A stretch of DNA of 64,000 bases from Epiperipatus broadwayi. Its lineage: Eukaryota > Onychophora > Udeonychophora > Euonychophora > Peripatidae. Positions 34,481 to 45,639 of the stretch are shown one piece after another. The translations under genes and the position numbers were made by a program. The notes below the pieces were generated by a model. The model did not search any database and was not told where the DNA came from. It saw nothing but the letters and a program-made list of their open reading frames with translations. The stretch's first letter is position 1, and each line of letters opens with the position of its first letter. The DNA lies in assembly GCA_028023455.1 (NCBI GenBank), contig JAQFVV010012495.1:3862516-3926515 (forward strand). The letters run 5' to 3'.

Positions 34481-34599
34481 CTTTTCGACATATATGTGTT
34501 CAAGTGTATCAATGATATGAGATAGAGTGATGTGAAAGTCTGTGCTCATTGTACCCTTAATATACTTTAAAAAATTTCTCCAATCTACTTTTTTTTTTT

Positions 34600-36390
34600 T
34601 TTTCAATTTTAATTTTTTTCAATTAAATCTTTAAAAAAGCCATCAAATTTCTATTTTAATTATATTCCAACTATTTCTTTTTTTTCCTGAAAACTATCCC
34701 AATATTCTCTCCCATGTTTTCTTTATGGATAATTTTTATTTACTATATTTTCTTTTTATTTATTTTTGGCTAAAGTATATTTACTTTATCCTTTATGATG
34801 TTAATTTATTTGCCACTTTTTTGCCTATTTTATTCTATCTTCATATATTTTTAATTCATTAACTTCTCTATTTTTGTACAAAATATTATTAGAGCTATTC
34901 AATTGAGATCCATCTTTTATCTCCTATTGGTCATACCTTTCTTAAAGCTCCATATCTAAAACTTTCATATACCCTTATTTCCACGAAACTAAATTATGAT
35001 TACATGGCATCCTGTTTTTGTCTTCAGCCAAAACATGAATTCTCTTTTTTCTTTTGACTTCTTTTTTACTAACAATATATAATCAATAGTTTACTTCAAA
35101 ATATAACTCTGCTATATAAACTCCCTATTACACCTGAAATTCCCACTTATATTCCATGTTTATCCACATTCTTTTCAATTATGCTCTTCATATTTTTTAC
35201 TTTATCAGTTTCATTATCATTCATATTACTTGTGATGAAAATTTTATAGTTTATTTATATTTCTACTGTGTACTTTTCTGTAACAACATTTTTAAATGTT
35301 TTTTTTTTTACTTCCAACTCACTGTCATACACTGATTTCTATCTATTCACTTTCATCTCACTCAAATATATTCCTTACAATTTTCATCTAAAATATATTT
35401 CTTAATAATAATCACCACCAGGCCATGTGCTACTTGTAATAACTTATATCACATTCCACTATGGATAAACAAACGATGAATAATTTTTAGAATTAATGTT
35501 AACTTACAGATTTTATATAATACATTTTTTTAAATATTCAACAAAATTCATTGCCACAGTATCATTAGTCACACTGTTCAAAAAAAATATTTTAAAGATC
35601 CTCTTTTGTTTAGCAGCTTTCAAAATGTGATTTGTTTAATTTCCAACAATAGGAGAGACATTTTCTGTATAAAATCATGTTTTTGGTGTTTTTTCCTATA
35701 GAAAACATTTTAGAACCTTCAGTTTCTTTTTCAGTATTATCACATGATTAGAGATAATTTGCTTCTTTTAAATTTTCTATCTTGGAAGTAAGATTTAATA
35801 GACTCATTAAATCCTGCATGACAGGTACTAGTCTTACCATGATGATGTGATATCTCAACTGCTTTATTTCCTTGTTTATTAACTTTAATTATTTTGTTTT
35901 TTCATTTCAAAATAGATTTTTTATCATCAGTTTTGATCTCATCTAATTGGTTTTGAGATTTATCTATTGTATCTACAATAATTCTGTCTTTCTCTAATAG
36001 AATGGGAAAATCAAAATTAATAGTAATATTTTCAATATGTCTACTTTTATTTTTAATCATTATTTTTATCAATTATAATTTCAATTATTAGTTTCACTAA
36101 TATCCAAATTATTATCAGACATTTTTTATTAAAATATTTTTTCTCACATTTTTATTTTTTAATAATTTTATTTTATTAGATGAATCTATAACAGTATTTA
36201 AAATTCTATATAAAGAAAAGCTCTATAAAAGATACAATTGGTATCCATTTTTGTTACAGAAGTTTTTTTTATCATAACAATGATTTTCATTTTCTAATTG
36301 GTCCTCCAAAGTATCATTAATTACTTCAATTTTAATCTTAGAATTATCTTCAATATTATCAGTTATATATTTTATTTGAATTTATTTAAA
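34600..36390 (-). pseudogene. LINE endonuclease region, degraded (probably LINE-A family)
   Basis: On the minus strand around 35,210-34,990 the frames read ENVDKHGI, then GVIG, SKLLI-Y, a VSKKEV-like stretch in a shifted frame and a GCHV segment. This follows the LINE endonuclease order V-D-x-H-G-x(5)-G-D-F-N-G-x-I-G, then I-D-Y-I-L and G-S-D-H, with stops between. Upstream (35.3-36.39 kb) are Lys- and Asn-rich broken frames that may be the linker/N-terminal part. The strong pyrimidine bias of the plus strand agrees with a coding minus strand. RT motifs are absent. Assignment to the LINE-A family of 53-58 kb is a guess from style only. Confidence 0.45.
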
Positions 36391-36409
36391 CACACATTGA
36401 TTACGTAAA

Positions 36410-36632
36410 TAATATTTACTAAGACTGTCAACCTCAAGAATATGCATGTGAAAATGTGAAGGTAAGGACCTCTACAGGCCTTCACCACAAACAAGAATAT
36501 GTGCATGAAAATGCAAAGGTAGGGACCTCTACAGGTCTTAACCACAAGCTTGTGGTTAAGACCTGTAGAGGTCCCTACCTTGGCATTTTCACGTGCATAT
36601 TCTTGAGGTTCACAGCCTTAGTAAATATTTTG
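36410..36632. mobile_element. Palindromic MITE with perfect 33-bp central arms
   Basis: Outer arms: 'aatatttactaagactgtcaacctcaag' on the left and 'cttgaggttcacagccttagtaaatatt' on the right. Inside is a perfect palindrome 36,516-36,581 centred on AAGCTT, with 33 bp per arm including 'gtagggacctctacagg'. A second partial direct copy of the arm lies at 36,429-36,485. One arm of the same family recurs at 59,897-59,990. The element is non-coding; the superfamily is unknown. Confidence 0.7.
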
Positions 36633-37254
36633 TTTGAGTAAAATTTTCATTTGTTGTAAGTTACTTTGTTTAGTAAGTTTAACTTTTAAATAATATATTT
36701 TATTATCCTAATTAACTTAATCAACCATTTTGTGTTTGACACTAGGAAGTTGTTTTTTACAATTACCATAAATAAAATCATCTAATCCATCGTCATATTT
36801 TTGTATATATGTCGATTGAGTATTAATGCATGTTAAGTGAAAATTATTTCTATATTCTGAACAAACAATTCATGATTGTTTTCTAAAAATTAACTTATTG
36901 TAATAAAAACATGGTGTTCTATCCATAATAATTCTGCAGAAAAAAATAATATAAATGTTAATAATTGTTTATAACAATTTCGATTAATACAATATAAATA
37001 TTTAATATATATACTCAATAATTTATACTTATATTTATATTAATAATTCTAATTAATTTTTATAAGCAAATCAATTTACATCTAATTTCAATTGATAATA
37101 TTTTCACCCTTTTCTTAATCTTTTCTCTTATGTAAATGAAATACAAAATGATTCCTTTTTAATTGATTCTATTTAATATACAAGTATGGAATCTTTCATT
37201 ATTTATATGTATATAAATAAAATATATCATATGTACATATCATAGAAAATATAT
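36633..37254. other. AT-rich non-coding stretch
   Basis: No recognisable feature. Confidence 0.5.
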
Positions 37255-37600
37255 AATAAAGTATATTCTATCAGAGTATATAGATAATTATCAATTATTA
37301 CAGTAATAAATCTTTAGTACAAAACAATATTTGTTAGCTTTCTGAACTAGGCTTTTGATACACCATATCTTTGTCAAAGCATGAGTATAGTGAGCATTAT
37401 CAAATACATTCACATATCCACATGTGTATGGAGATATGCTTGTGTATTTTCTAATCTTCTCTATAATTGTTTTTGACAAAGATACACTGTAAACACAGCC
37501 TAGCTCAGCAAGTTAACAAATATTGTTTTGTACTAAAGATTTATTACAATAATAGTTGAGAATTGTCTAAATACTCAGGAGGAATATATTTTATTATATA
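37255..37600. mobile_element. Short inverted-repeat derivative of the 46-kb PLE
   Basis: The ends are inverted copies about 95 bp long ('agtatattctatcagagtatatag' on the left, 'caggaggaatatattttattatat' on the right, with 'acaaaacaatatttgttagc' and 'gttaacaaatattgttttgtac' inside). The same arm, including the inner 'aaagcatga' and 'cacatatccacatgtgta' strings, forms the ends of the PLE at 45,990-47,545. The coding part is missing, so this is an internally deleted or solo copy. Confidence 0.65.
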
Positions 37601-38335
37601 TGCATGTGGGTGCTAAATTGATAAAAGTAATTAGGTATTCTAGAACTTACTACTGATTTTGTCTGTGCCAAAATGTATAATAATTGCATGCATGTATTCA
37701 GTATACAAAGATATATAAAAAGAAAATATTAAAAGTTTGATAGTTATTAAAAATTAAATATTCTTTTATCCAAATGTTATAATTAGAGATTTAAATATAA
37801 TTATATTCCAGTTATAAATATTATGGTGGCAGATTTATCTGAATAAATTGGAAAATGTCCTTTTTTATAAAGTCTAAATAAATATTTGTTTGTTTCTGAG
37901 GCAGTAGTCTTTTATATTTTAATGTGATTTATTTCTTTTCTGGTATACATTCAATAATTTCCATCAAACATAATTAATAATCCATACTTTCAGTAATGGG
38001 GTTTTAATGGTCCTTTCGTTGATTCCAAAAGTTTACTTCAAGTTAAAGGCAGCTATAAACATTAAGTAACCACTTCAAGTTTTTCAACTTTATCCTTGTA
38101 TGGTTTTGGTCAACTGAAACATTTAGAGTATTAGACTGTTTGGTATTCTATTGCTATCTTATTGCAGCATTTTATCTCTCTCTTAACTAAAATAATTTAC
38201 TGTGAATCCATGAACTTTGCTATATTTTGTTCCAAGTCTCCTCATGCATAATCATATATAGCACATAATATCTATTTTTTTGTTGATAAAGACTGATTAG
38301 TATATATTGTTTATTTCAACAAACACATACACCCA
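37601..38335. other. AT-rich non-coding stretch with one unnamed repeat
   Basis: A segment near 38,205-38,250 matches 31,250-31,295. Nothing else is recognised. A (TCA)n-like run at 38,336-38,356 starts the next element. Confidence 0.45.
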
Positions 38336-38545
38336 TCATCATCATCATTATCATCATTGTCAATCATTATCAGTCCATTGCAGGATGAAGGTCTTTCCAA
38401 GTTGAATCCATCTTCTCCTATCTCTAGCCTCTCTTCTTCACATCACCCCTGCACACTTTCTCATTTCATCCATCCATCTCACATGTGGTCTCTTTCTGGG
38501 TCTTTTACAATCTCTTAGAATCCAGTTTAACATTTCAATATATAT
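38336..38545 (-). mobile_element. RTE LINE 3' end, truncated copy
   Basis: The block reads (in reverse) the C-terminal codons RDCKRPRKRPHVRWMDEMRKCAGVM and the 3' tail, ending in CATCATCATC. It matches the 3' end of the 24.8-27.8 kb LINE. It is a 5'-truncated insertion of about 200 bp. Confidence 0.8.
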
Positions 38546-39745
38546 ATAAATTGTATATAACATAGATGCTTTTTTGTATATATAGCAAGCATTTATAAAT
38601 TTATCTTGGGTTATAAATAAAATTTTGAAAATTAATAATAATATAGTTAGAAATAATAGATTGAGGGAACATATATATATATATATATTACTGAGTATGT
38701 GTTTACTCATGTATTCACTGAAGCAATAAGAATAAGAAAAAATAATTACTGTATAGTTATTATTAAAATAAAGAAAATAGTGAATATCTGATTTTCATCA
38801 GTATTAAATATGCTCTAGGTAATTTTTTCAATATTTTTTTTTTCTTATAGAAATGTAATAGTGGTATTGTTATCAAAAAATTAGAATCTCTAATTGGCTT
38901 GCTTTTAAGTCAGTATTGACTTTTAATATGTTCTAAAATTTTGTAAAACTTTTAGCATTATGCTCAGAAAATATTTTTATTATGCAAAATACAGCACATC
39001 AAATTCAAAAAGGATAGTAAAGTAAGAATAAAATGTATATGCTTTCGACATAAACCAAGTATATTTTATTAGTATTTATAATTGTGGATTGTGTTCAAAG
39101 ACAGAGAAATAGCTATAGGCCTATTATAAAATTTGTTTACAAATTTTACTTTTTTTAAAAAAATTGTGATTGTGTACAATACTAGTGGGGGGGAAATGTG
39201 TGCTTATTAATATAAATTATTTAATATAAATGGTTTGACAATTTATCATTACAAATCATGAGACATATTATTTAAATCATCCAGTAAGGTTCTCTCTTTT
39301 TTTTAACATTAAGAATACACCTAAAAGTATATCCTCAATGGCATACAAATATCAATATACTACTTGAGTAAAGTAATGATATTCCCATGACTCACATTCA
39401 AGAAAATAAATTATATTTAATATTAACATTTCTTAAATTAAATTGACTACCACTCTATTTTGTATCCCTTTATTTAATAAAATAATTCTATCTCCCCTAG
39501 AATAATATTTTGTAACAATTAAAATCTCAGGTCCTTATTATTATTTTTTGAAATAAATAAATTAATAGATATAACTACATGTAATGAGAGATTTTAAGTA
39601 CATCTAGGTATATAAAAATAATAATAAAGAAAACAAATATACTAACTCATCCTTTTTTAACTCATTAACTAATTTACTTGTAAACTAAACTAAAACTAAG
39701 TTTTAAATTGTGAACTAATAATAATTAATTACTATCATTAAAACA
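38546..39745. other. AT-rich non-coding stretch
   Basis: A (TA)n run near 38,672 and a poly-G run near 39,186; no recognisable gene or transposon. Confidence 0.5.
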
Positions 39746-40066
39746 GGCAAAACTCTATATACATATTACTACACAGTGCAAGCCAGAATAATCAATGGAT
39801 GCTAGAAGGCTTGTGCATAAAATCCCCATCTAGTGCCTACTCATCCAATATCCCCAGACTTGGTTCTGGCTTGTGGCCTTCATCATTGAGGAGCCTTGGA
39901 TCTGAGAGCACTGCATCTAGATCTTAGGATCTAATTCAACCTTCCAGCAGCCACCTTTTATTTCCATTTAACTACAAAACTATGAAACTTAGAGAGTTTT
40001 GCCTGTTTTAATAACAGTTAAAAGCAAGCATAAGAAATGGTGATCATGTGATGTTTATAGGCTGAA
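39746..40066 (-). mobile_element. Family A hammerhead element, solo copy
   Basis: Antisense body from 'aggcaaaactctata' to 'ccaccttttatttccatttaactacaaaactatga', then a short inverted end 'agagagttttgcctgtttt' and the tail ending 'ggtgatcatgtgat' at about 40,061. 'aattactatcatt' (left) and 'aattactattgtt' (right) may be a damaged target duplication. The ribozyme is mutated. Confidence 0.7.
39843..39901 (-). ncRNA. Family A hammerhead, inactivated
   Basis: Stem II GGC/GCC and both parts of stem I are kept. The core reads ATGATGA, losing C3, and GAAA has become GAAC with a non-palindromic stem III. Not expected to cleave. Confidence 0.55.
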
Positions 40067-41529
40067 TAATTACTATTGTTACCATAAATAAATTTTAAAT
40101 AATTCTTTATTATTATGTATTACAATTTAATCATTTTATTTTTAACATAGCATTTTAAATATCAACTTTTATTATAACCATTAAGTTAGATAAGAAAAAT
40201 TTGCATTGCTTAATTTTTATATTCAATATAAAATATGTTTAACAATCATAGCATGTTTATTATTCATTATTTTATTTAAATTATATGCAATAATACCCAA
40301 ATATTTAGGAAGATGCATAATGACTTGAGAATAACCATAAAAGAAGCTATAGACATGTCATTAATTGTAAAACATTAACAATTTATTATAACAACAATAT
40401 GAAATTAAAAAAAAAAAATTACAAATATTATATTTTTAAAAAAAAATTGAATAGATTATAAAATTTAAAAATTAACATAAAAATAATATTTATAATAGAA
40501 GTAGATAATTTGCACTTCAAAATTATTCACTATTATAAAATAGTATCTTTCACCTTAAACTTTGTAACTATTAAGATATTCCATAATAATTCTATACTCA
40601 ACATATCAATAAAGTAGACAATCTATGTGTTACATTCTACTTTTTTTTTTAAAAAAAAGTTATTCTATCATTATTTATTTACTTTTAATATTTTATAATA
40701 AAATAACCTCATTATAACTCTATAATTTTTTTTATGTTTTATGTTTATTCTTAATTATAAAAGAAACTTATAATTTCTTAAATATTAAGTATGATGTGGT
40801 ATTCTTTTATATTATTTCTAATAATATACATCACAATCAGATTTTATTTTCACCATCACATTTCACATCATTCCCACATACACTCTATAATTTGATCTCT
40901 AACAAATTAGACTATAAAAACATTCCTCAAATCTTTATTTAAAATACTCTTTTAGTATTTTATTTGTTCAATATTTACCTCTTCTTGCATTAACTAAATT
41001 CTTGACATCACTTGAGAGTTTAATGATATCATGGATATGTAACTTAATGCCACATTTTTCTTGTGTCTACCTTAATTTCTATCTTGGCTTCATTTTAAGC
41101 TCTTATAGATTTATAAAAAAATGCTACTGTCCATGTGTCTCAAATATACAGATTTACTTTAACTGTATTACTCTTAATATTAAATATATTCATAATACTA
41201 CTGGATTTCCTAACAAACTACTTTCCCGAACCACTACTTATCTATCAAAACACTCTGTATAAATACTAAAAACATCACAGATAAATACTATACATCTTTT
41301 CATAAAATAATATCCAAACATCTTAACATTGTATATCTTAGATACCCAAAAAATTAAAATAAAACAAAAGAGTTTATGATAAGCAACTTATCATAAGTAA
41401 ACTGAGTTAATTACTTATAACTTGTTCAGAGATCAATTATTCATACATTGTATAATCATATGCAGATTATAATTAATAACTATATTCATACCTCTGTAAA
41501 TTATCATCACATGAATATAAATGTCACAA
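40067..41529. other. AT-rich non-coding stretch
   Basis: No recognisable gene or repeat; a short palindromic T/A run near 40,640-40,660. Confidence 0.5.
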
Positions 41530-41543
41530 ATATATTTATTTTA

Positions 41544-41809
41544 TTAAATAAGGAAAAACTATCCATACAGTAGTGCTACTCTGTGGCAACCAGAGTAATC
41601 AATGGATGCCAGAAGGTTTGGGCATAAAATCCCTATCTAATGCCTACTCATCCAATATTCCCAGACTAGTTTCTGGCTTGTGGCCTTCATCAGTGAAGAG
41701 CTTTGGATCTGAGAGCACTGCACCTAGATCTTAGGGTGGCATTACTGTATGGAGAGTTTTGCCTTGTTTAATAACAATTATGTGCTAGTATAAGAGAGAT
41801 GATCATGTG
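41544..41809 (-). mobile_element. Family A hammerhead element, compact copy with 14-bp duplication
   Basis: The 14-bp duplication atatatttatttta (41,530-41,543 and 41,810-41,823) defines the ends exactly. The 266-bp element starts ttaaataaggaaaaac, contains one ribozyme, then jumps from 'cctagatcttag' straight to the inverted end 'ggtggcattactgtatggagagttttgcc' and the tail 'atgtgctagtataagagagatgatcatgtg'. This fixes the element end as ...gatcatgtg. It appears to be an internally deleted, autonomous-free copy. Confidence 0.88.
41650..41708 (-). ncRNA. Family A hammerhead ribozyme, core intact
   Basis: Outer stem I ATCCAA/TTGGAT, core CTGATGA, stem II GGC/GCC with loop CACAA, GAAA, stem III ACTAGT, cleavage triplet GUC. 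The inner stem I (TCTTCA against TGGGAA) has one C-A mismatch compared with the best copies, so activity may be reduced. Confidence 0.75.
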
Positions 41810-41823
41810 ATATATTTATTTTA

Positions 41824-42364
41824 CTTGAATTTTAGATTGCATTATTAAATACCAATATCTTATACTAAACGTAATAAATGACAGTAACCTTAACATATAT
41901 TATTAGGATTATTATTGACAATCAACTAGTTGACATAACTTCCTGATGTTATAGAATCATAATAAACAAAACCAAGAAAATTTTTAATTTTTTTCTCTTT
42001 TATATATATATCAAAAAATTCTAAAAATAATTGAGTCTTAAAACTCTTAAAATATTAACATAATTATTAATAGTAATATTAACTTAAAACTATATTATAT
42101 TACAAATTTTAAAAAAAACAAGTTTTCTTTCATTTCTTGAACTGGATCACAGAAGTCCTAGTCTTCATAACAGCCAATTGACTTGAGCAGAGTGATTTTT
42201 CCTCTCTACCTTCCGTGCTTTTTTCACCATTTTTGCAACATGAATATAAAAAATATATAAAATTGTAGGGAAATGTTACTTGTCAATAACAAATAAAAAG
42301 TCTTTTGTAATAAAAGTTCATTCTTCTTATGTTATTGACAAAACAAATTCCATCAACTTAATAA
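41824..42364. other. AT-rich non-coding stretch
   Basis: A less AT-biased patch at 42,130-42,240 has a short open minus-strand frame without a recognisable motif. Confidence 0.5.
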
Positions 42365-42481
42365 ATAAGCATGTATTAAACAAAGCAAAACTCTCCATAC
42401 AGTAGTGCCACCCTGTGCCAACCAGAGTAATCAATGAAAGCCAGAAAGCTTGTGCATAAAATCCCTATCTAATGCCTACTC

Positions 42482-42540
42482 ATCCAATATCCCCAGACTA
42501 GTTTCTGGCTTGTGGCCATCATCAGTGAGGAGCTTTGGAT
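42482..42540 (-). ncRNA. Family A hammerhead ribozyme, intact, left arm
   Basis: Minus strand: ATCCAA/TTGGAT outer stem I (6 bp), internal loop AGC / TA, TCCTCA/TGGGGA inner stem I (one G-U), core CTGATGA, stem II TGGC/GCCA (4 bp) with loop CACAA, GAAA, stem III ACTAGT, then C as the cleavage-site base. On the plus strand the complements lie at 42,519-42,525 (core) and 42,502-42,505 (GAAA). Cleavage is predicted between 42,496 and 42,495. Every conserved hammerhead position is present. Confidence 0.88.
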
Positions 42541-42872
42541 CTGAGAGCACTGCACCTAGATCTTAGGATCTAATGCAACCCTCCAGCACCCATATTTTAT
42601 CTCTACTTAACTACAAAACTATGAGAATTATGGTTTAACACCAATCCTGCCTAATAGGATTGTGGTGGCTATGGTTGTTAAAGAGCCAAAGACACCAAAA
42701 TGTATGGGTGCTGAACTGAGTTCAGACTCATATAACTATATGAGCTATTGAGCTTAGATTGAAAATATTTTTGTTTTCAATTTCATTCTCATAGTTTTGT
42801 AGTTAAGTAGAGATAAAAGGTGGGTTCTGGAGGGTTGCATTAGATCCTAAGATATAGGTGCAGTGCTATAAG

Positions 42873-42931
42873 ATCCAAAGCTCCTCACTGATGATGGCCA
42901 CAAGCCAGAAACTAGTCTGGGGGTATTGGAT
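42873..42931 (+). ncRNA. Family A hammerhead ribozyme, intact, right arm
   Basis: Same fold on the plus strand: ATCCAA 42,873-42,878, TCCTCA, CTGATGA 42,888-42,894, TGGC-CACAA-GCCA, GAAA 42,908-42,911, ACTAGT 42,911-42,916, predicted cleavage after C42917, TGGGGG (last pair U-G), TTGGAT 42,926-42,931. Confidence 0.88.
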
Positions 42932-43077
42932 GAGTAGGCATTAGATAGGGATTTTATGCACAAGCCTTCTGGCATTCATTGATTAACAGGGTGGCACTAC
43001 TGTATGGAGAGTTTTGCTTTGTTTATAAACATATGTGCTAGTATAAGAGAAAGTGATCATGGGATAAGCATGTATTA

Positions 43078-44929
43078 TTTAATAAGGCAATTAACAAATT
43101 TTAAAAGTTTTTCTTCTTTCAACATTCAACTATTCACTACAAAATTATATAATTTTAGAAAGTTCTCCCAATCATTCACATTTAAGATATTACTTACTAA
43201 TTCCAATAATGTTGCTAGTAGACATCAACTTTTAGAGTTCTTCACAAAATTTTTTGCATTTAGCATTTTAATAACTTTAACAATACTTATTAGTAAAATT
43301 ATAAAATTCCAAAGTTTTTCTCCTGTATAATTAATATTCATAATGTTAAAACACTCATAAATTATTACTTAGGTAGAATAACAGTTAGTAAATACATTTT
43401 CATTAAAAAAATTAGTCAGCATTATCTATTTATTCTTAAAATTATTAACACTCTTCTAGAATCATTCATAAATTTAAAAGAGGAAATGTAAATAGCTTTT
43501 CAGAATAAAAAAAAGTCTATTTTTATTACTGCTACTTAAATTTAATTTAAAAAGGTCCTCTATCATTCAGCATATGAATGTGAATAAATATAAATTCCTT
43601 ATGTAGTCTTCGCATTGTTCTGTAGGCAAAATGGTTTGATATTCGGCAATGTTTTTTAACCAAAGAAATTTTTATCTTTTGAAATAGATTTTTTCCTTCA
43701 ATTACCATATATTCCTAGCTGGCCTATGCAGCACACTGATAAGGAAGATTTATTTTTTCTATACATTTCATAGTTTTATAAATTATTGTCACTACTTTTA
43801 AAGACAAAATAATAAAATTTAAGATAAATTTAGACTTAGATTTAAAAAATATAAAGGAATGCAATTCTATTCCTCTGAAAATTTCTTGATTTCTCCTCTT
43901 CACATCTACTCAAGAATAATCTACCAATACTTGATTGGTCAATTAATTCCAGACACTTGCTAAAATTTACTTATTAATTATTTATGTCTAGTCTTCTAAA
44001 ATAATTTTATAATAAATATTATATTTTTAATTTTTATTCTAATGCAATATTTAAATACATCTTTTAATAAAAAAACACTTTTTATTTCAACTTAAATTTG
44101 AAAACATAAAAATTTATCATTTATGTTACTATAGTAATTATTTTGAACACTTTTAAAAAATTGATACAATGAAATAAAAATGCAACATTTAATTAACACA
44201 AGTAATAAATAAAGTTAAGAACAAGGAAGTAAAATTTAATTAATTGTTTCATGAATGTGTGCATGCACATCTACCAACACACACTTTATTTTGCACTTAT
44301 TTCATCATTATTTAAATAATTTAGGATAATAAATAAAATAGCAATTTTTAAATTAGACTGTTAATAATTACAAAAATATTAACTTTAATTACTAAGACTA
44401 TTGGCTTAAAATGATATACGATTTTAATTATTATACACTTTTATCTCAAAAATAAATAATACTTTACATGTCCATTTTATTACTTAAATTAAATTATATT
44501 GTTTTAAATATTGAGGAAATGGTGCAGATTAACTATTCTATAAATTAAATAATAAATTACAACTAGCTTTTGCATAAAAATTAAAATTCCTATGAAAATG
44601 GACTATTATTCACATTCATAGAGTAATGTAGCAAAATAGAAAGGCTACAATATATATAACTGACAAATCCTGACTCATCTGTGTATGATTCATAGTATTT
44701 ATGTACTGACATTTTGTTTGGTTTACACTGGCTAGTAACAGTTAATAAATATTATAAAAACCATTATACAGATACTGTAGGCATTGATGTATAACAGGAT
44801 TTAAAAGGTTCAACCAATAGAAAACAAAAATAACAAAAATAAATAAATATAAAAATGCCAATGGAATGATAATAGAAATGAAAAACAATATATAAAATCA
44901 ACAGTCATTAAGAGTAATGTGTTTTAAAA
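43078..44929. other. AT-rich non-coding stretch
   Basis: Nearly 1.9 kb without a recognisable gene, RNA or transposon. The 108-codon plus-strand frame at 43.0-43.3 kb begins inside the family A element and has no domain signature. Confidence 0.5.
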
Positions 44930-45340
44930 TATTTTTCCAAATGGATAATAGTTTACATGTATCAACAATTTGTTGATCTGATTTGGTTTCTTAAGGATCT
45001 CAATAGCTTCTCTGATTTTTCTTTGGTGGATAATGTCACATCTGGTAGGATCTTGGTATTTATAAAATCTCTTGTGAGGAGAGGATTTATGTGGATATGA
45101 GCAATCAATGCTAGAAGAGATTAACTTGATAATGAAGTTAAGTAGTACTCATCATCACCAACACTCTTCTTCCACATTACAAATATGGTCATAATATATT
45201 TTTTTTCTAACACCAGGATCTTATCTATATGTGACCTTCCATCAAAGAATAATCAGAGAAGCTGAAATCTTTAAAAAATCAAATCATATCAACAAATCTA
45301 ATGATATGCTTAACTATCTTCCATTTGGAAAAACTATTTG
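44930..45340. pseudogene. Inverted pair of PLE C-terminal fragments
   Basis: On the minus strand about 45,065-44,955 reads QRKIREAIEILKKPNQINK; on the plus strand about 45,250-45,300 reads HQRIIREAEIFKKSNHINK. Both match the end of the GIY-YIG domain of PLEs (R-K-x-x-E-A-x-x-I-x...N). The surrounding DNA is an imperfect inverted repeat. The ORF end is therefore inside inverted terminal arms, as in some PLEs. Confidence 0.5.
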
Positions 45341-45639
45341 TACTCATTAATTCCAATAGCTGTTGATTTTTACATTGTTTGTTTTTTCTATTATTTCATT
45401 CCTACTTTTATATTTTTTCTGTTCTTGTTTTCTATTGATTGAGTCTTTAATCTTATTATATGTCAAGCTTATGGTGCCTCTACAATGTTTTTTAATAATA
45501 ATATTTATCATTCATTTGATGGCTAATGTGACACAACTGAAGTTTTGTTGATAGTACTATGAATTATGCATGGATGAGCCTGGATAATTTGTCTTTATAT
45601 CGATAGCCTGTGAAAATGTTCCATTTAATATATATATAT

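Larger units (their letters stand above)
33484..34555. mobile_element. Family B hammerhead element, long inverted-arm copy with target duplication
   Basis: The 12-bp duplication cttaatatactt (33,472-33,483 and 34,556-34,567) bounds a 1,072-bp element made of two inverted arms of about 530 bp each. Each arm carries a family B ribozyme, one on each strand, a 'ctgaaatacaggcttattatatacc' segment and a shared 'gacctaaagtcaat' region with mismatches between arms. The left end has an extra copy of the 'ctgaaatacaagctt...' segment that the right end lacks, so the ends are asymmetric. No open frame of note. Arms plus PLE-sized duplication fit a non-autonomous PLE. Confidence 0.85.
42379..43063. mobile_element. 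Family A hammerhead element, complete inverted-arm copy
   Basis: The 14-bp duplication ataagcatgtatta (42,365-42,378 and 43,064-43,077) bounds 685 bp. The left arm (42,379-42,605) is antisense and the right arm (about 42,790-43,015) sense, each with an intact ribozyme. The central spacer has a 'gaggattgtggtggc'-like and a 'ctgaactgagttcagactcatataac' part. After the right arm the asymmetric tail of about 45 bp ('aaacatatgtgctagtataagagaaagtgatcatggg') is present only on this side. Penelope elements are known for inverted terminal repeats, a one-sided short extension and 10-15 bp duplications. No coding sequence is present, so it must be moved in trans. Confidence 0.9.

Noticed and set aside
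42170-42245. Short minus-strand frame starting MVKKARKVERKN
   Set aside because: Stops after about 21 codons with no donor site and no homologous copy in the window.
43004-43330. 108-codon open frame
   Set aside because: Starts inside a family A element, low-complexity, no domain, no codon-like base pattern.
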